The notes beneath the pieces were generated by a model. That model was not told the origin of the DNA. It saw nothing but the letters and a program-made list of their open reading frames with translations, and did no database searches. 13,108 bases of DNA from Verrucomicrobiaceae bacterium (GTDB taxonomy: Bacteria; Verrucomicrobiota; Verrucomicrobiia; Verrucomicrobiales; Verrucomicrobiaceae). Location of the stretch: assembly GCA_021151605.1 (NCBI GenBank), contig JAGKWZ010000255.1, positions 1-13,108 on the forward strand, in the 5' to 3' direction. Each line of letters starts with the position of its first letter. The stretch's first letter is position 1. This document shows positions 6,960-13,108 of this stretch, in pieces. Both the position numbers and the translations under genes were made by a program.

Positions 6960-7733
6960 ATGTTTACTCTTTCTCAAAAGACCGCCGTCATCACTGGCGC
7001 AGGCTCTGGCATCGGCCAGGCCATCGCGCTTCTCTTCGCCAAGCAAGGTGCGCACGTCGAAGTGCTCGATCTGAAACTCGAAGCAGCCCAAGTCACCGTG
7101 GATCAAATCATCACTGCTGGAGGCAGTGCACGAGCCGGTGCGTTGGATGTCGGAGACCAAGCGGCGGTGAAGTCGGTTTTTGCAGACATCAGCGCACATC
7201 GGCTAAAGCTGGACATCCTGGTGAACAACGCTGGCATCGCCCACATCGGCAATGTTTTGACCACGGAGGAAGCGGACATGGATCGCCTCTACCGCGTGAA
7301 TATTAAAGGCGTCTATAATTGCGCGCAGGCAGCCATCGAGCGCATGGTCGCCCAGGGCGGTGGCGTGGTGCTGAACATGTGCAGCATCGCCGCACAGATG
7401 GGGCTGGCGGATAGATTCTCCTACTCGATGACCAAGGGGGCAGTGCTGATGATGACCTACTCCATAGCGAAGGACTTCATCAAACAAGGCATCCGCTGCA
7501 ACTGCATCGCTCCAGCACGAGTGCACACGCCATTTGTGGATGGCTACCTAGCGGCGACCTATCCTGGACGCGAGGCAGAGATGTTTCAGAAATTGAGCGA
7601 AGCTCAGCCCATCGGGCGCATGGCCAAGCCTGACGAGATCGCTGCCCTGGCACTCTATCTTTGCAGCGATGAAGCCAGCTTCGTCACAGGCAGCTCGTAT
7701 CCCATTGATGGTGGAGCGGTGAATTTGCGGTGA
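6960..7733 (+). CDS. Short-chain dehydrogenase/reductase (SDR)
   Basis: A classical SDR of 257 residues. The cofactor loop TGAGSGIG is at 12-19, Asp37 at the end of the second strand favours NAD over NADP, NNAG is at 89-92, Asn114 in VNIKG, and the catalytic residues are Ser142, Tyr155 and Lys159 (YSMTK). The C-terminus is typical (RMAKPDEIAALALYLCSDEAS, split in function as helix and turn; then GSSYPIDGG at 244-252). The substrate segment IAPARVHTPF (183-192) resembles SDRs I associate with L-fucose or 2-keto-3-deoxy-L-fuconate oxidation, but no other sugar-pathway gene is nearby, so the substrate is left open. It follows the DUF218 gene by 42 nt. A GC hairpin overlaps its stop codon. Confidence 0.93.
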   Translation: MFTLSQKTAVITGAGSGIGQAIALLFAKQGAHVEVLDLKLEAAQVTVDQIITAGGSARAGALDVGDQAAVKSVFADISAHRLKLDILVNNAGIAHIGNVLTTEEADMDRLYRVNIKGVYNCAQAAIERMVAQGGGVVLNMCSIAAQMGLADRFSYSMTKGAVLMMTYSIAKDFIKQGIRCNCIAPARVHTPFVDGYLAATYPGREAEMFQKLSEAQPIGRMAKPDEIAALALYLCSDEASFVTGSSYPIDGGAVNLR

Positions 7734-7748
7734 GTCGTTGCTCACCGC
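7727..7748 (+). repeat. GC-rich hairpin spanning the SDR stop codon
   Basis: GCGGTGAG (7727-7734) pairs perfectly with CTCACCGC (7741-7748) around a 6-nt loop. The TGA stop at 7731-7733 lies inside the 5' arm. No T-run follows, so it is not a standard terminator. It may protect the 3' end of an upstream mRNA or reduce transcription into waaA. Confidence 0.45.
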
Positions 7749-7859
7749 TAAAGCGGCATTCTGAAATCCACCGCCATCGGGTTAGTGAGGGGAGTTGATC
7801 AAGCCGGGCGCTTGCCTGTCTTTCGGCTCCGTGGCATGGACTCGGCCTCGCACCCGCTG

Positions 7860-8543
7860 ATGTCTCTCTACTTTACCCTCCTCATCTACAATCTCCTCCT
7901 GCCTCTCGGGCTGGTCATCATGCTGCCCGGAGCACTGCGGAAGATGCGGGCGCGTGGTGGAAAGTGGTCTGACATGGCGGAGAGATTTGGTGCGCTGCCG
8001 CTGGAGAAACGGGCCAGGATCGCCGCCCTACCTTGTGGCCTGGACCGACTTTGGATTCATGCGGTGAGCGTGGGAGAGGTGGGAATCGCCATCAAATTGA
8101 TCACTCGGCTGCTTACTGAAGCGCCGCAGTCCGGCATCGTCCTGACCACGACCACACCGACGGGTCACGCCATGGCAGATGAATTCGCACTCAAACAAAG
8201 TGGGCGTGTCGTGGTCCTCTACTCGCCGGTCGATCTGCCCTTGGTCGGCGAGTGTTTCCTTGATCTCATCCGCCCGTCGCAAATCATTCTCGTCGAGGCC
8301 GAAGTCTGGCCCAATCTCGTCTCCGCCGCTCGTCGCCAGAGCATCCGCGTCAGCATGGTAAATGCCCGACTCTCTGCCAAATCCGAACGCCGCTTTCACC
8401 AGCTCGGATTCCTCATGCGGCCCGTCTTCGCCATGCTCGAGCAGGTGCTCGTCCAGGAGCCCGGAGATGTCGCTCGTTTCACCGCCCTCGGTGCCAGGGC
8501 GGACAACCTCAAGCCGAGCGCGGTGAACTCACAACCCTACTGA
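7860..8543 (+). pseudogene. waaA: waaA (kdtA), N-terminal part of a broken Kdo transferase gene
   Basis: This encodes the acceptor-side half of 3-deoxy-D-manno-octulosonic acid transferase, which attaches Kdo to lipid A precursor at the inner membrane. The frame gives 227 residues; intact family members are about 420-430. A membrane anchor (4-23) is followed by HAVSVGEV (67-74, with the family's catalytic Glu at 73), TTTTPTG (96-102), EAEVWPN (146-152; usually ETELWPN), NARLS (168-172) and VLVQ (196-199). Homology runs to about LGARADNLK (210-218), then ends in a short unrelated tail and a TGA at 8541-8543. The second half of the gene continues in another frame from about 8520. The start at 7860 gives the usual N-terminal anchor; ATG 7836 is possible. 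The product would lack the whole Kdo-nucleotide-binding domain and is presumably inactive. Confidence 0.85.
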
Positions 8544-8905
8544 TCGACACCACGGGAGAGCTGCGTGCTTGGCAATGCCTCGCCAGCATCGTCATCGTCG
8601 GCAAAAGCTTCCTCGCTACCGGCGGCCAAAATCCCGCCGAAGCCGTCATGGCGAAGAAGCCCGTGCTCTTTGGCCCGCACATGGAGAATTTCGAAGCACT
8701 CGTGGAACTGCTTTTGAAAAGAGGCGGGGCCTTGCAGGTGCCTCACACTTCAGCCTTGGAAAAAGAACTCGCCACCCTCCTCTCGAACCCCGAGAAATGC
8801 CTGGGCCTCGGCGAATCAGGCTATGCTGCCCTCCGTGCCCATGAAGGTGCGACTCTGGAAACTCTCAAAAGACTGAAGACCGCATCTCTGCCCGAACCAA
8901 CATGA
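8516..8905 (+). pseudogene. waaA: waaA (kdtA), C-terminal part in a shifted frame
   Basis: This frame, -1 relative to the upstream half, carries the end of WaaA: LLIDTTGELRAW (usual form LLxDTMGEL), VIVGKSFLATGGQNPAEA (usual form GGSL...GGHNPLEP), KPVLFGPHMENF, and a C-terminal helix ending in LKRLKTAS. There are no internal stops over about 128 codons. Compared with the E. coli protein, roughly 85-95 residues between ...LK and LLIDTTGEL are missing, including the NLKFD, STHEGE and PRHPERF regions. The frame change implies a deletion of 3n+1 nt. The first ATG in this frame is at 8648, so a gene caller might list 8648-8905 as a separate small protein; that is a remnant or the product of an assembly error. 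Its TGA overlaps the ATG of the next gene by 4 nt. Confidence 0.85.
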
Positions 8906-10086
8906 AACGAATCCTCTCCTTTTGTGCACTTTGTTCCGCTCTCAGCGGTGCCGACATTCATGTCGGAAAAGAGGTGCCCACCATTCATGCGGCGATCAAG
9001 GCAGCTCAACCCGGGGACACGATTCATCTGGAGCCAAAGATCTATCGCGACTACGCGGGCTTTTACGGCAAGAAAGGCGAGCCAGGGAAGCCGATCACAC
9101 TAGATGGACATGGCGCGACATTGGAGGGGAGTGACCCGATTGATCCAGCCAAGTGGCGTGAGGTATCCTCTGGCTTGTTCGCGAACGGCGATCTGATGCC
9201 AGGCCTGAGCGATGCCGCCATCGGTCGTTGGTTTTTTCTCTTCGACGGCAAAATGCAGCTCATGGGCCGCACCTCGAAAGGCAAGAGTGCTCCGCTGAAA
9301 AAGCCAGAGGAGCTTCAAAGTGGCGAGTGGACCTTTATCAAGGATACCAGCCGTGAGAAACCACCTTCAAAGGCCATTTACGGCACTTTCTTCATCAAAT
9401 TGGCTCCTGGTCAGCGATTGGCAGAAGCGAAAATCTTCGTCCCGATGCGCAGCGCGGGCGTGCAATTCGGCGGCGACAACGCGCACCTAGTGATCAAGAA
9501 CCTCACTGCGACACATCCCTATAACGACGGCTTCAACATCCATGGCGACTGCCGCGACGTGGTGTTTGAAAACATCCGCGCCATCGAATGTGGTGATGAC
9601 GGCATCAGCGCCCATGAATCGGCGCAGTATCGCGTGGATGGCTTTGTGAGCATTGGCAATAGCACAGGGATTTGTGACACCGGCACCGCGCAGACGAGTT
9701 ACAAAAACATCTTCCTCGCCCGAAACGTGGCCTTTGATCTGTATTTTCTCGATGAGGGCCGCTACTCGATCACAAACGCACTTGTGCTATCCTCGGCGCA
9801 GAATCCCTTCACGACGACAGGTCGAGTGAAAGGCACCTGCCGACTCGATCTCGACAACGTGCTCCTGCGGCGTCTCGTGGAACCGAAAATAGGCATCATC
9901 GCACTGAATTCAGTCGTCACTGGCAAGCGCTGTACCTTTGAAGGTCTCGATTTCAAGGTGAGTGGCACAGCCAACTGGGAAAACTGTCTCATCAATCAAA
10001 AAAGTGCACCAGATGGCACTCTGGCGACCGGTGCTGACGAGATAATCCTTCAGAAGCTCGAGCCGAAAGAGGCATTACCGCAGTAG
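8902..10086 (+). CDS. Exported right-handed beta-helix (pectate lyase-like) protein
   Basis: A 394-residue protein with a signal peptide at 1-17 (SFCALCSALSGA, cleavage before DIHVG); no lipobox. The mature N-terminus has the usual opening of parallel beta-helix proteins: a PTIHAAIKAAQPGDTIHL strand-helix-strand (26-43), then GEPGKPITLDGHGATLEG (59-76). Later stretches (for example LVIKNLTATHPYNDGFNIHG, DVVFENIRAIECGDDGIS) look like successive beta-helix coils with inward Asn/Ile/Val ladders. Such folds occur in polysaccharide lyases, hydrolases and surface proteins; the paired Asp in CGDDG recalls polygalacturonase-type active sites but is not enough to assign an enzyme activity. Its ATG overlaps the waaA remnant's stop (ATGA), implying translational coupling to the former waaA. 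No terminator is evident just after it. Confidence 0.75.
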   Translation: MKRILSFCALCSALSGADIHVGKEVPTIHAAIKAAQPGDTIHLEPKIYRDYAGFYGKKGEPGKPITLDGHGATLEGSDPIDPAKWREVSSGLFANGDLMPGLSDAAIGRWFFLFDGKMQLMGRTSKGKSAPLKKPEELQSGEWTFIKDTSREKPPSKAIYGTFFIKLAPGQRLAEAKIFVPMRSAGVQFGGDNAHLVIKNLTATHPYNDGFNIHGDCRDVVFENIRAIECGDDGISAHESAQYRVDGFVSIGNSTGICDTGTAQTSYKNIFLARNVAFDLYFLDEGRYSITNALVLSSAQNPFTTTGRVKGTCRLDLDNVLLRRLVEPKIGIIALNSVVTGKRCTFEGLDFKVSGTANWENCLINQKSAPDGTLATGADEIILQKLEPKEALPQ

Positions 10087-10253
10087 GTAGCTAAGGGGTT
10101 TTGCTTGAAGGCAGCCCTTGGCGTTGAGCTGGATCAGTGTGGCTGGCAGCATATCAAAAAAAGGCTTCTCAACCTTATTGAGCTTCCGAGCTGACATCGC
10201 TATTTGAGTAGGCCTTCAGTACAGAAGCTTCTGCCGTAAGCTAGATCGATCAC

Positions 10254-10276
10254 TTTTTTAACCCTACAATGTCACA
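10254..10276 (+). repeat. Upstream copy of T6-N6-ACAATGTCACA module
   Basis: T6 at 10254-10259, a 6-nt spacer, then ACAATGTCACA at 10266-10276. The same arrangement recurs 106 bp downstream. An exact 11-bp match twice in a 358-bp gap is unlikely by chance, and the shared T-tract strengthens it. It may be a regulator-binding site; no function is shown. Confidence 0.4.
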
Positions 10277-10358
10277 AGCTTGGTGAAATTGTGCGCTTGC
10301 AGGGCTTTCTAATTTGGAAGTAGATAAACCACGAACCAAGGAGTTCGCTCGCCGAAAA

Positions 10359-10382
10359 TTTTTTGATCTCGACAATGTCACA
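10359..10382 (+). repeat. Downstream copy of T6-N7-ACAATGTCACA module
   Basis: T6 at 10359-10364, a 7-nt spacer, then ACAATGTCACA at 10372-10382, ending 62 nt before the ATG at 10445. That is a sensible distance for a promoter-proximal operator or activator site of the downstream pair. Confidence 0.4.
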
Positions 10383-10444
10383 GAAATTCGGTAACGATTC
10401 TGCAAATTCGGGGTTAATTCCACTGACAGACTTTTCAACTCACC

Positions 10445-11467
10445 ATGAAATCGCTAAAATACATCGCCACATTTACCGCTATGGCCCTCAACTCGGCATT
10501 GGCGGCCACCACTGACCCAGTGGGTTTTGTTTCCGTTTCGGTGCCAGCCAACTCTGATGCGGTGCTCGCAGTGCCATTGAATCGTGCAGCTACCTTTAAA
10601 GGCATGATTCAAAGCATCAGTGGTAATACAATCACAGTTGCGGGTGCTCCGGCTTGGGCGACTGCCCCTGCGCAATTTGTGCAAGCCCTCCCAGGACAAG
10701 TAGAAACCTACGCTGTACAGCTAGCCTCGGGGACCAAGGAGGGGATGATTGCTAAAATCGTTTCCAACACAGCAAATTCGGTTACAATTCAGCTTGATGC
10801 AGGTGATGACTTAACTGGTGTGGTTGCTGAAAATGCAGACGCGATAGCTAACAATGGCGATCAGATTGACATTTTTCCTTATTGGACACCGGGTTCTCTT
10901 CTGGGGACGACATTGCCCGCTGCAACAGAGTTTCTGAGCTTCGAAGGTGTTGGAGCAGGAATTAACAAGGCTGCCACAGCTGTTTATGGAGCGACTGGGT
11001 CCAGTTGGGAAGATGGTGATACGAGTGAGGATGTAACATATAAACCTCTTCAATTCGGGCGTGCATTCATTCTTCGTAATAACGGTGGAACCGTTATTAA
11101 CATCAGCATGGTTGGCTCGGTTCCAATGAGCGCTTCACGTATTCGCCTAACAACCTTGGGAGCAAACCAGGATCAAGACTTACGCATTGGTTATATCAGT
11201 CCAATTCCGGAAACCGTTGCATCTCTTAACATTCCAGCTCAAGCAGGTGATATTATTTTTGGCTTCAATAATGCTGCAATCGGCAAAAATAAATCTGCTT
11301 CTACTACATATGCATTCGATGGGGTCCAATGGGTGAACGATGAAACTGGTGATCCTCTTACGGCCACTGACAAATTGCAGCCAGGGTTTGGATACGTTTT
11401 CCGCAAGTTCAGAACAGCGACTCCGACTTCTGTTGTGTGGCAGAAACTCCCCAGCTACCTTCAATAA
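10445..11467 (+). CDS. Exported TIGR02597-type protein of unknown function
   Basis: A 340-residue protein with a signal peptide at 1-20 (cleavage after SALA). The mature start TTDPVGFVSVSVPANSDAVL (22-41), then PLNRAATFKG, SISGNTITV (57-65), YAVQLASGTKEGM (89-101) and FPYWTPGSLL (144-153), match the pattern I recall for TIGR02597, a paralogous family found mainly in Verrucomicrobia. It is rich in Thr, Ser, Ala and Gly, has no Cys, and looks like an all-beta secreted or surface protein. The C-terminal GFGYVFRKF strand (314-322) also fits. No enzyme motif is visible. The PEP-CTERM gene starts 45 nt after its stop with no terminator between, so they are probably co-transcribed. Its codons are more AT-rich than those of the genes before it, which may mean transfer or a different expression class. 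The family assignment is from memory of the pattern, not a search. Confidence 0.75.
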   Translation: MKSLKYIATFTAMALNSALAATTDPVGFVSVSVPANSDAVLAVPLNRAATFKGMIQSISGNTITVAGAPAWATAPAQFVQALPGQVETYAVQLASGTKEGMIAKIVSNTANSVTIQLDAGDDLTGVVAENADAIANNGDQIDIFPYWTPGSLLGTTLPAATEFLSFEGVGAGINKAATAVYGATGSSWEDGDTSEDVTYKPLQFGRAFILRNNGGTVINISMVGSVPMSASRIRLTTLGANQDQDLRIGYISPIPETVASLNIPAQAGDIIFGFNNAAIGKNKSASTTYAFDGVQWVNDETGDPLTATDKLQPGFGYVFRKFRTATPTSVVWQKLPSYLQ

Positions 11468-11512
11468 TTATTGCTGCCTTAACTATTTATCACCAAGCCA
11501 AATACAATTAGC

Positions 11513-12166
11513 ATGAAATTACACACTCTACTATTTATTGCCATCGCTGCTTTCTCAGCACAATCCGCTTCAGCTACGGTAACCCTTCAATTCGGTCAAA
11601 CCGGTGTGGCCCGTGCAACCGGGTTTGGGAACGCCGCTGGAACTCCAACCAATGGGATGCGTTGGGGCATCGTCATTGATTCCGCCAATGATGGATTTGG
11701 TGCGGGCAATTACGATGTTTTTGATCAAAATACGAGTGGATTTCTGAAGCTCAGTGGTGCAGATGATGACGATTATTACGTCACGACTGGTCTTTCAACT
11801 GTATCGGCCCTTGCCACGGGAACGGATGCAGCTGTGTCAGCTGGTGCGATTACGCAGCTTTCGAACATTCTTGGTCCTACTTTCCCATCCGGTGTTACAA
11901 GCGGTGATGCGTTTAGGATTATTTGGTTTGATGGTGCGCCAGCATCTGGAAGTTTCTACGGAATGTTGGGAAATACTGGAACAACGGCTCCATTTGTCAT
12001 TCCATCTGATGGGAGTACACAATCCTTTGCAGACTTCTTTGTCGGGAATGATCCCAATAAGCAAGCAAATCTTCAGTTTCCAGGAGGTACTGTCATCCCC
12101 GAGCCTTCACGCATGATGCTTCTCGGCTTTGGCTTGGTTGGTTTCTTCTACCGCCGCCGTCGTTAA
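11513..12166 (+). CDS. PEP-CTERM sorting-domain protein
   Basis: A 217-residue exported protein. A signal peptide covers 1-21 (cleavage after ASA). The C-terminus (194-217) is a textbook PEP-CTERM signal: VIPEP at 194-198, a hydrophobic helix LLGFGLVGFF, and RRRR at the end. Exosortase (EpsH/XrtA type) would cleave this tail and release or anchor the protein at the outer surface; no exosortase gene is in this window, so it must be elsewhere in the genome. The body is Gly/Ser/Thr-rich with patches such as MRWGIVIDSANDGFGAG and acidic GADDDDYY, resembling small verrucomicrobial PEP-CTERM paralogs. It follows the TIGR02597-type gene by 45 nt and is closed by a strong terminator. Confidence 0.92.
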   Translation: MKLHTLLFIAIAAFSAQSASATVTLQFGQTGVARATGFGNAAGTPTNGMRWGIVIDSANDGFGAGNYDVFDQNTSGFLKLSGADDDDYYVTTGLSTVSALATGTDAAVSAGAITQLSNILGPTFPSGVTSGDAFRIIWFDGAPASGSFYGMLGNTGTTAPFVIPSDGSTQSFADFFVGNDPNKQANLQFPGGTVIPEPSRMMLLGFGLVGFFYRRRR

Positions 12167-12188
12167 TCTGGAAGATTCTTCCTTCTCA

Positions 12189-12218
12189 GCCTCAGAGCTT
12201 CGGCTCTGAGGCTTTTTT
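12189..12218 (+). terminator. Rho-independent terminator closing the TIGR02597/PEP-CTERM pair
   Basis: A perfect 10-bp stem, GCCTCAGAGC (12189-12198) with GCTCTGAGGC (12203-12212), closed by a stable TTCG tetraloop and followed by T6 (12213-12218) and further T's. It begins 23 nt after the PEP-CTERM stop. A small 6-1-6 inverted repeat (GGAAGA/TCTTCC, 12172-12184) lies just before it. Confidence 0.93.
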
Positions 12219-12390
12219 GTTTTCCAAATCCTTCCATTAGCTGCCAGCTTGAAGTGGAGCGGCAGGAAGAAATGATCCTTCAAAGCCCTGCCAAAGCCCC
12301 AGGCCGCAGATGTATCGATGGCGCTTGGATGATGTGCTTTACAGGATGCGATCTTCGTCCATTCATGGCCGCCCTTTCCGACCAACCTGA

Positions 12391-13108
12391 ATGACCACCA
12401 AGCTCGACCCCAAGTTCCTCGCACTTCTTTCCGATACTGCCCAGAAACTCAGCTCTCTCGATATCCAGTCACGAGTGCTATCCGACTCTGTTACCGCGTT
12501 GAGCGAGTCCGCTACCTCTCTCGCTCAGCAGTTGCTCGACTACGCTGCCCAGCTCACCGCCGCTCAAGAGGCCAAAGTCGCAGCTGAACTTGCTGCTAAA
12601 GCCGCCGCGATCGCTGCCCGCGAGCAGGCCGCTACTGAAAAGGAGGCTGCGAGAGCTGCCGCCATCGCTGAAAAAGAGGCAGCCAAGGCCGCTGCCGAAG
12701 CAGCCAAAGCCCTTGCTCTCGCCGAGAAGGAAGCCTTTCGTGCAGCTGCTGAGGCCGCCAAAGCTCAGGCATTGGCCGATAAAGAGGCTGCTCGCATCGC
12801 CAAAGAACAGGCTGACGCAGAAAAAGCCGCAGCCAAAGCCCAGGCCCTCGCAGACAAAGAAGCCGCCAAAGTTGCTGCTGCGGAGGCCAAGGCCAAAGAA
12901 TTGGCAGAAAAGGAGGCCGCCAAAGCGCAGGCCCTCGCCGAAAAGCTCGCCGCCATTGAGGCCAAGGTCCAGGCCGCTGCTCAGAGAGAAGCAGAGAAGG
13001 CCGCTGAAAAGGCTCGAATCCTAGCCGAGAAGGAAGCTGCACGTGCCGCTGCCGCCGAAGCGAAGGTTCAAGCCCTTGCTGAAAAAGAGGCTGCTCGTCT
13101 TGCTAAAG
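12391..13108 (+). CDS. Ala/Lys/Glu-rich coiled-coil protein, N-terminal part
   Basis: The frame is open for 239 codons from ATG 12391 to the right edge, so the 3' end lies outside. There is no signal peptide, so the product is probably cytoplasmic. Residues 1-55 are a Ser/Leu-rich helical lead (KFLALLSDTAQKLSSL, SLAQQLLD). From about 56 the protein is one long charged helix of A(E/D)KEAA(K/R) units. The acidic-Lys anchors fall at 83, 94, 112, 130, 144, 155, 173, 184, 202, 213 and 231, with spacings of 11, 18, 18, 14, 11, 18, 11, 18, 11 and 18. These mix hendecads and heptads and predict a straight or slightly right-handed coiled coil. Similar low-complexity helices occur in TolA and in bacterial cytoskeletal or scaffold proteins, but no family can be assigned. 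The 167 nt between the preceding terminator and this ATG hold possible RNA structure but no clear promoter or Shine-Dalgarno. The start rests on frame and composition. Confidence 0.75.
   Translation, partial: MTTKLDPKFLALLSDTAQKLSSLDIQSRVLSDSVTALSESATSLAQQLLDYAAQLTAAQEAKVAAELAAKAAAIAAREQAATEKEAARAAAIAEKEAAKAAAEAAKALALAEKEAFRAAAEAAKAQALADKEAARIAKEQADAEKAAAKAQALADKEAAKVAAAEAKAKELAEKEAAKAQALAEKLAAIEAKVQAAAQREAEKAAEKARILAEKEAARAAAAEAKVQALAEKEAARLAK

Larger units (their letters stand above)
10087..10444. other. 358-bp intergenic region ahead of the TIGR02597/PEP-CTERM pair
   Basis: No credible gene was found here on either strand. It is visibly more AT-rich than the preceding genes. It holds a 12-bp perfect palindrome CAGAAGCTTCTG (10222-10233) without loop or T-tail, and two copies of a T6 plus ACAATGTCACA module (10254-10276 and 10359-10382). 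AAATTCGG occurs twice close to the downstream gene. No convincing -35/-10 pair could be placed, and no clear terminator for the beta-helix gene, although T6 at 10254-10259 could end a weak one. Confidence 0.6.

Noticed and set aside
10222..10233. Palindrome CAGAAGCTTCTG as a terminator
   Set aside because: It has no loop and no adjacent T-run; a restriction-site-like palindrome is not enough evidence.
12590..13042. Frames rich in Pro/Arg/Lys (plus) and Leu/Pro/Arg (minus) at the right edge
   Set aside because: They are shadows of the repetitive coiled-coil gene in other frames; the frame from 12391 has a far more sensible composition.
12541..13108. Repeated units at the right edge as a CRISPR array or minisatellite
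   Set aside because: The repetition is at the protein level with variable codons and mixed 33- and 54-nt spacing, without the constant repeats and unique spacers of a CRISPR array.

Overview
The window looks like a piece of a verrucomicrobial chromosome (Verrucomicrobiales, Prosthecobacter/Verrucomicrobium-like). This is inferred from the mix of families: a DUF1549 (PSCyt2)-type protein, a membrane Ser/Thr kinase with a long Ala/Pro/Thr linker, an exported Gfo/Idh/MocA oxidoreductase, a TIGR02597-type exported protein and a PEP-CTERM protein. No plasmid, phage, transposase, CRISPR, tRNA or rRNA signal was seen. Almost every start codon lacks a Shine-Dalgarno sequence, which makes start choices uncertain.

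Layout. At 1-368 (minus) is the 5' part of an exported DUF1549 protein running off the left edge. It is divergent from a 699-residue membrane Ser/Thr kinase (495-2594, plus) whose C-terminus carries a peptidoglycan-binding domain; a good sigma70-like promoter lies between them. The kinase converges on an HtrA/Deg protease (4333-2696, minus). Behind it is an exported Gfo/Idh/MocA oxidoreductase (5468-4494, minus). Each minus-strand gene has its own terminator. From 5627 a plus-strand run follows: a PNPOx-like flavin protein, a YdcF/ElyC-type DUF218 membrane protein, an SDR dehydrogenase, a broken waaA (Kdo transferase) and an exported beta-helix protein that overlaps the waaA remnant by 4 nt. 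After a 358-bp AT-richer gap comes a pair encoding a TIGR02597-type exported protein and a PEP-CTERM protein, closed by a strong terminator. At the right edge a cytoplasmic Ala/Lys/Glu-rich coiled-coil gene begins and runs off the window.

How it fits together. Most of the genes concern the cell envelope: peptidoglycan sensing (kinase), periplasmic quality control (HtrA), envelope or LPS synthesis (YdcF/ElyC-like, WaaA) and exported or surface proteins. The observations most worth a second look are the internal deletion that splits waaA, the kinase/peptidoglycan-binding architecture, a duplicated T6-spacer-ACAATGTCACA module ahead of the TIGR02597/PEP-CTERM pair, and the strict 11/18-residue periodicity of the terminal coiled coil. 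No clearly new multi-gene system could be demonstrated; the TIGR02597/PEP-CTERM pair with its own upstream repeats is the best candidate.
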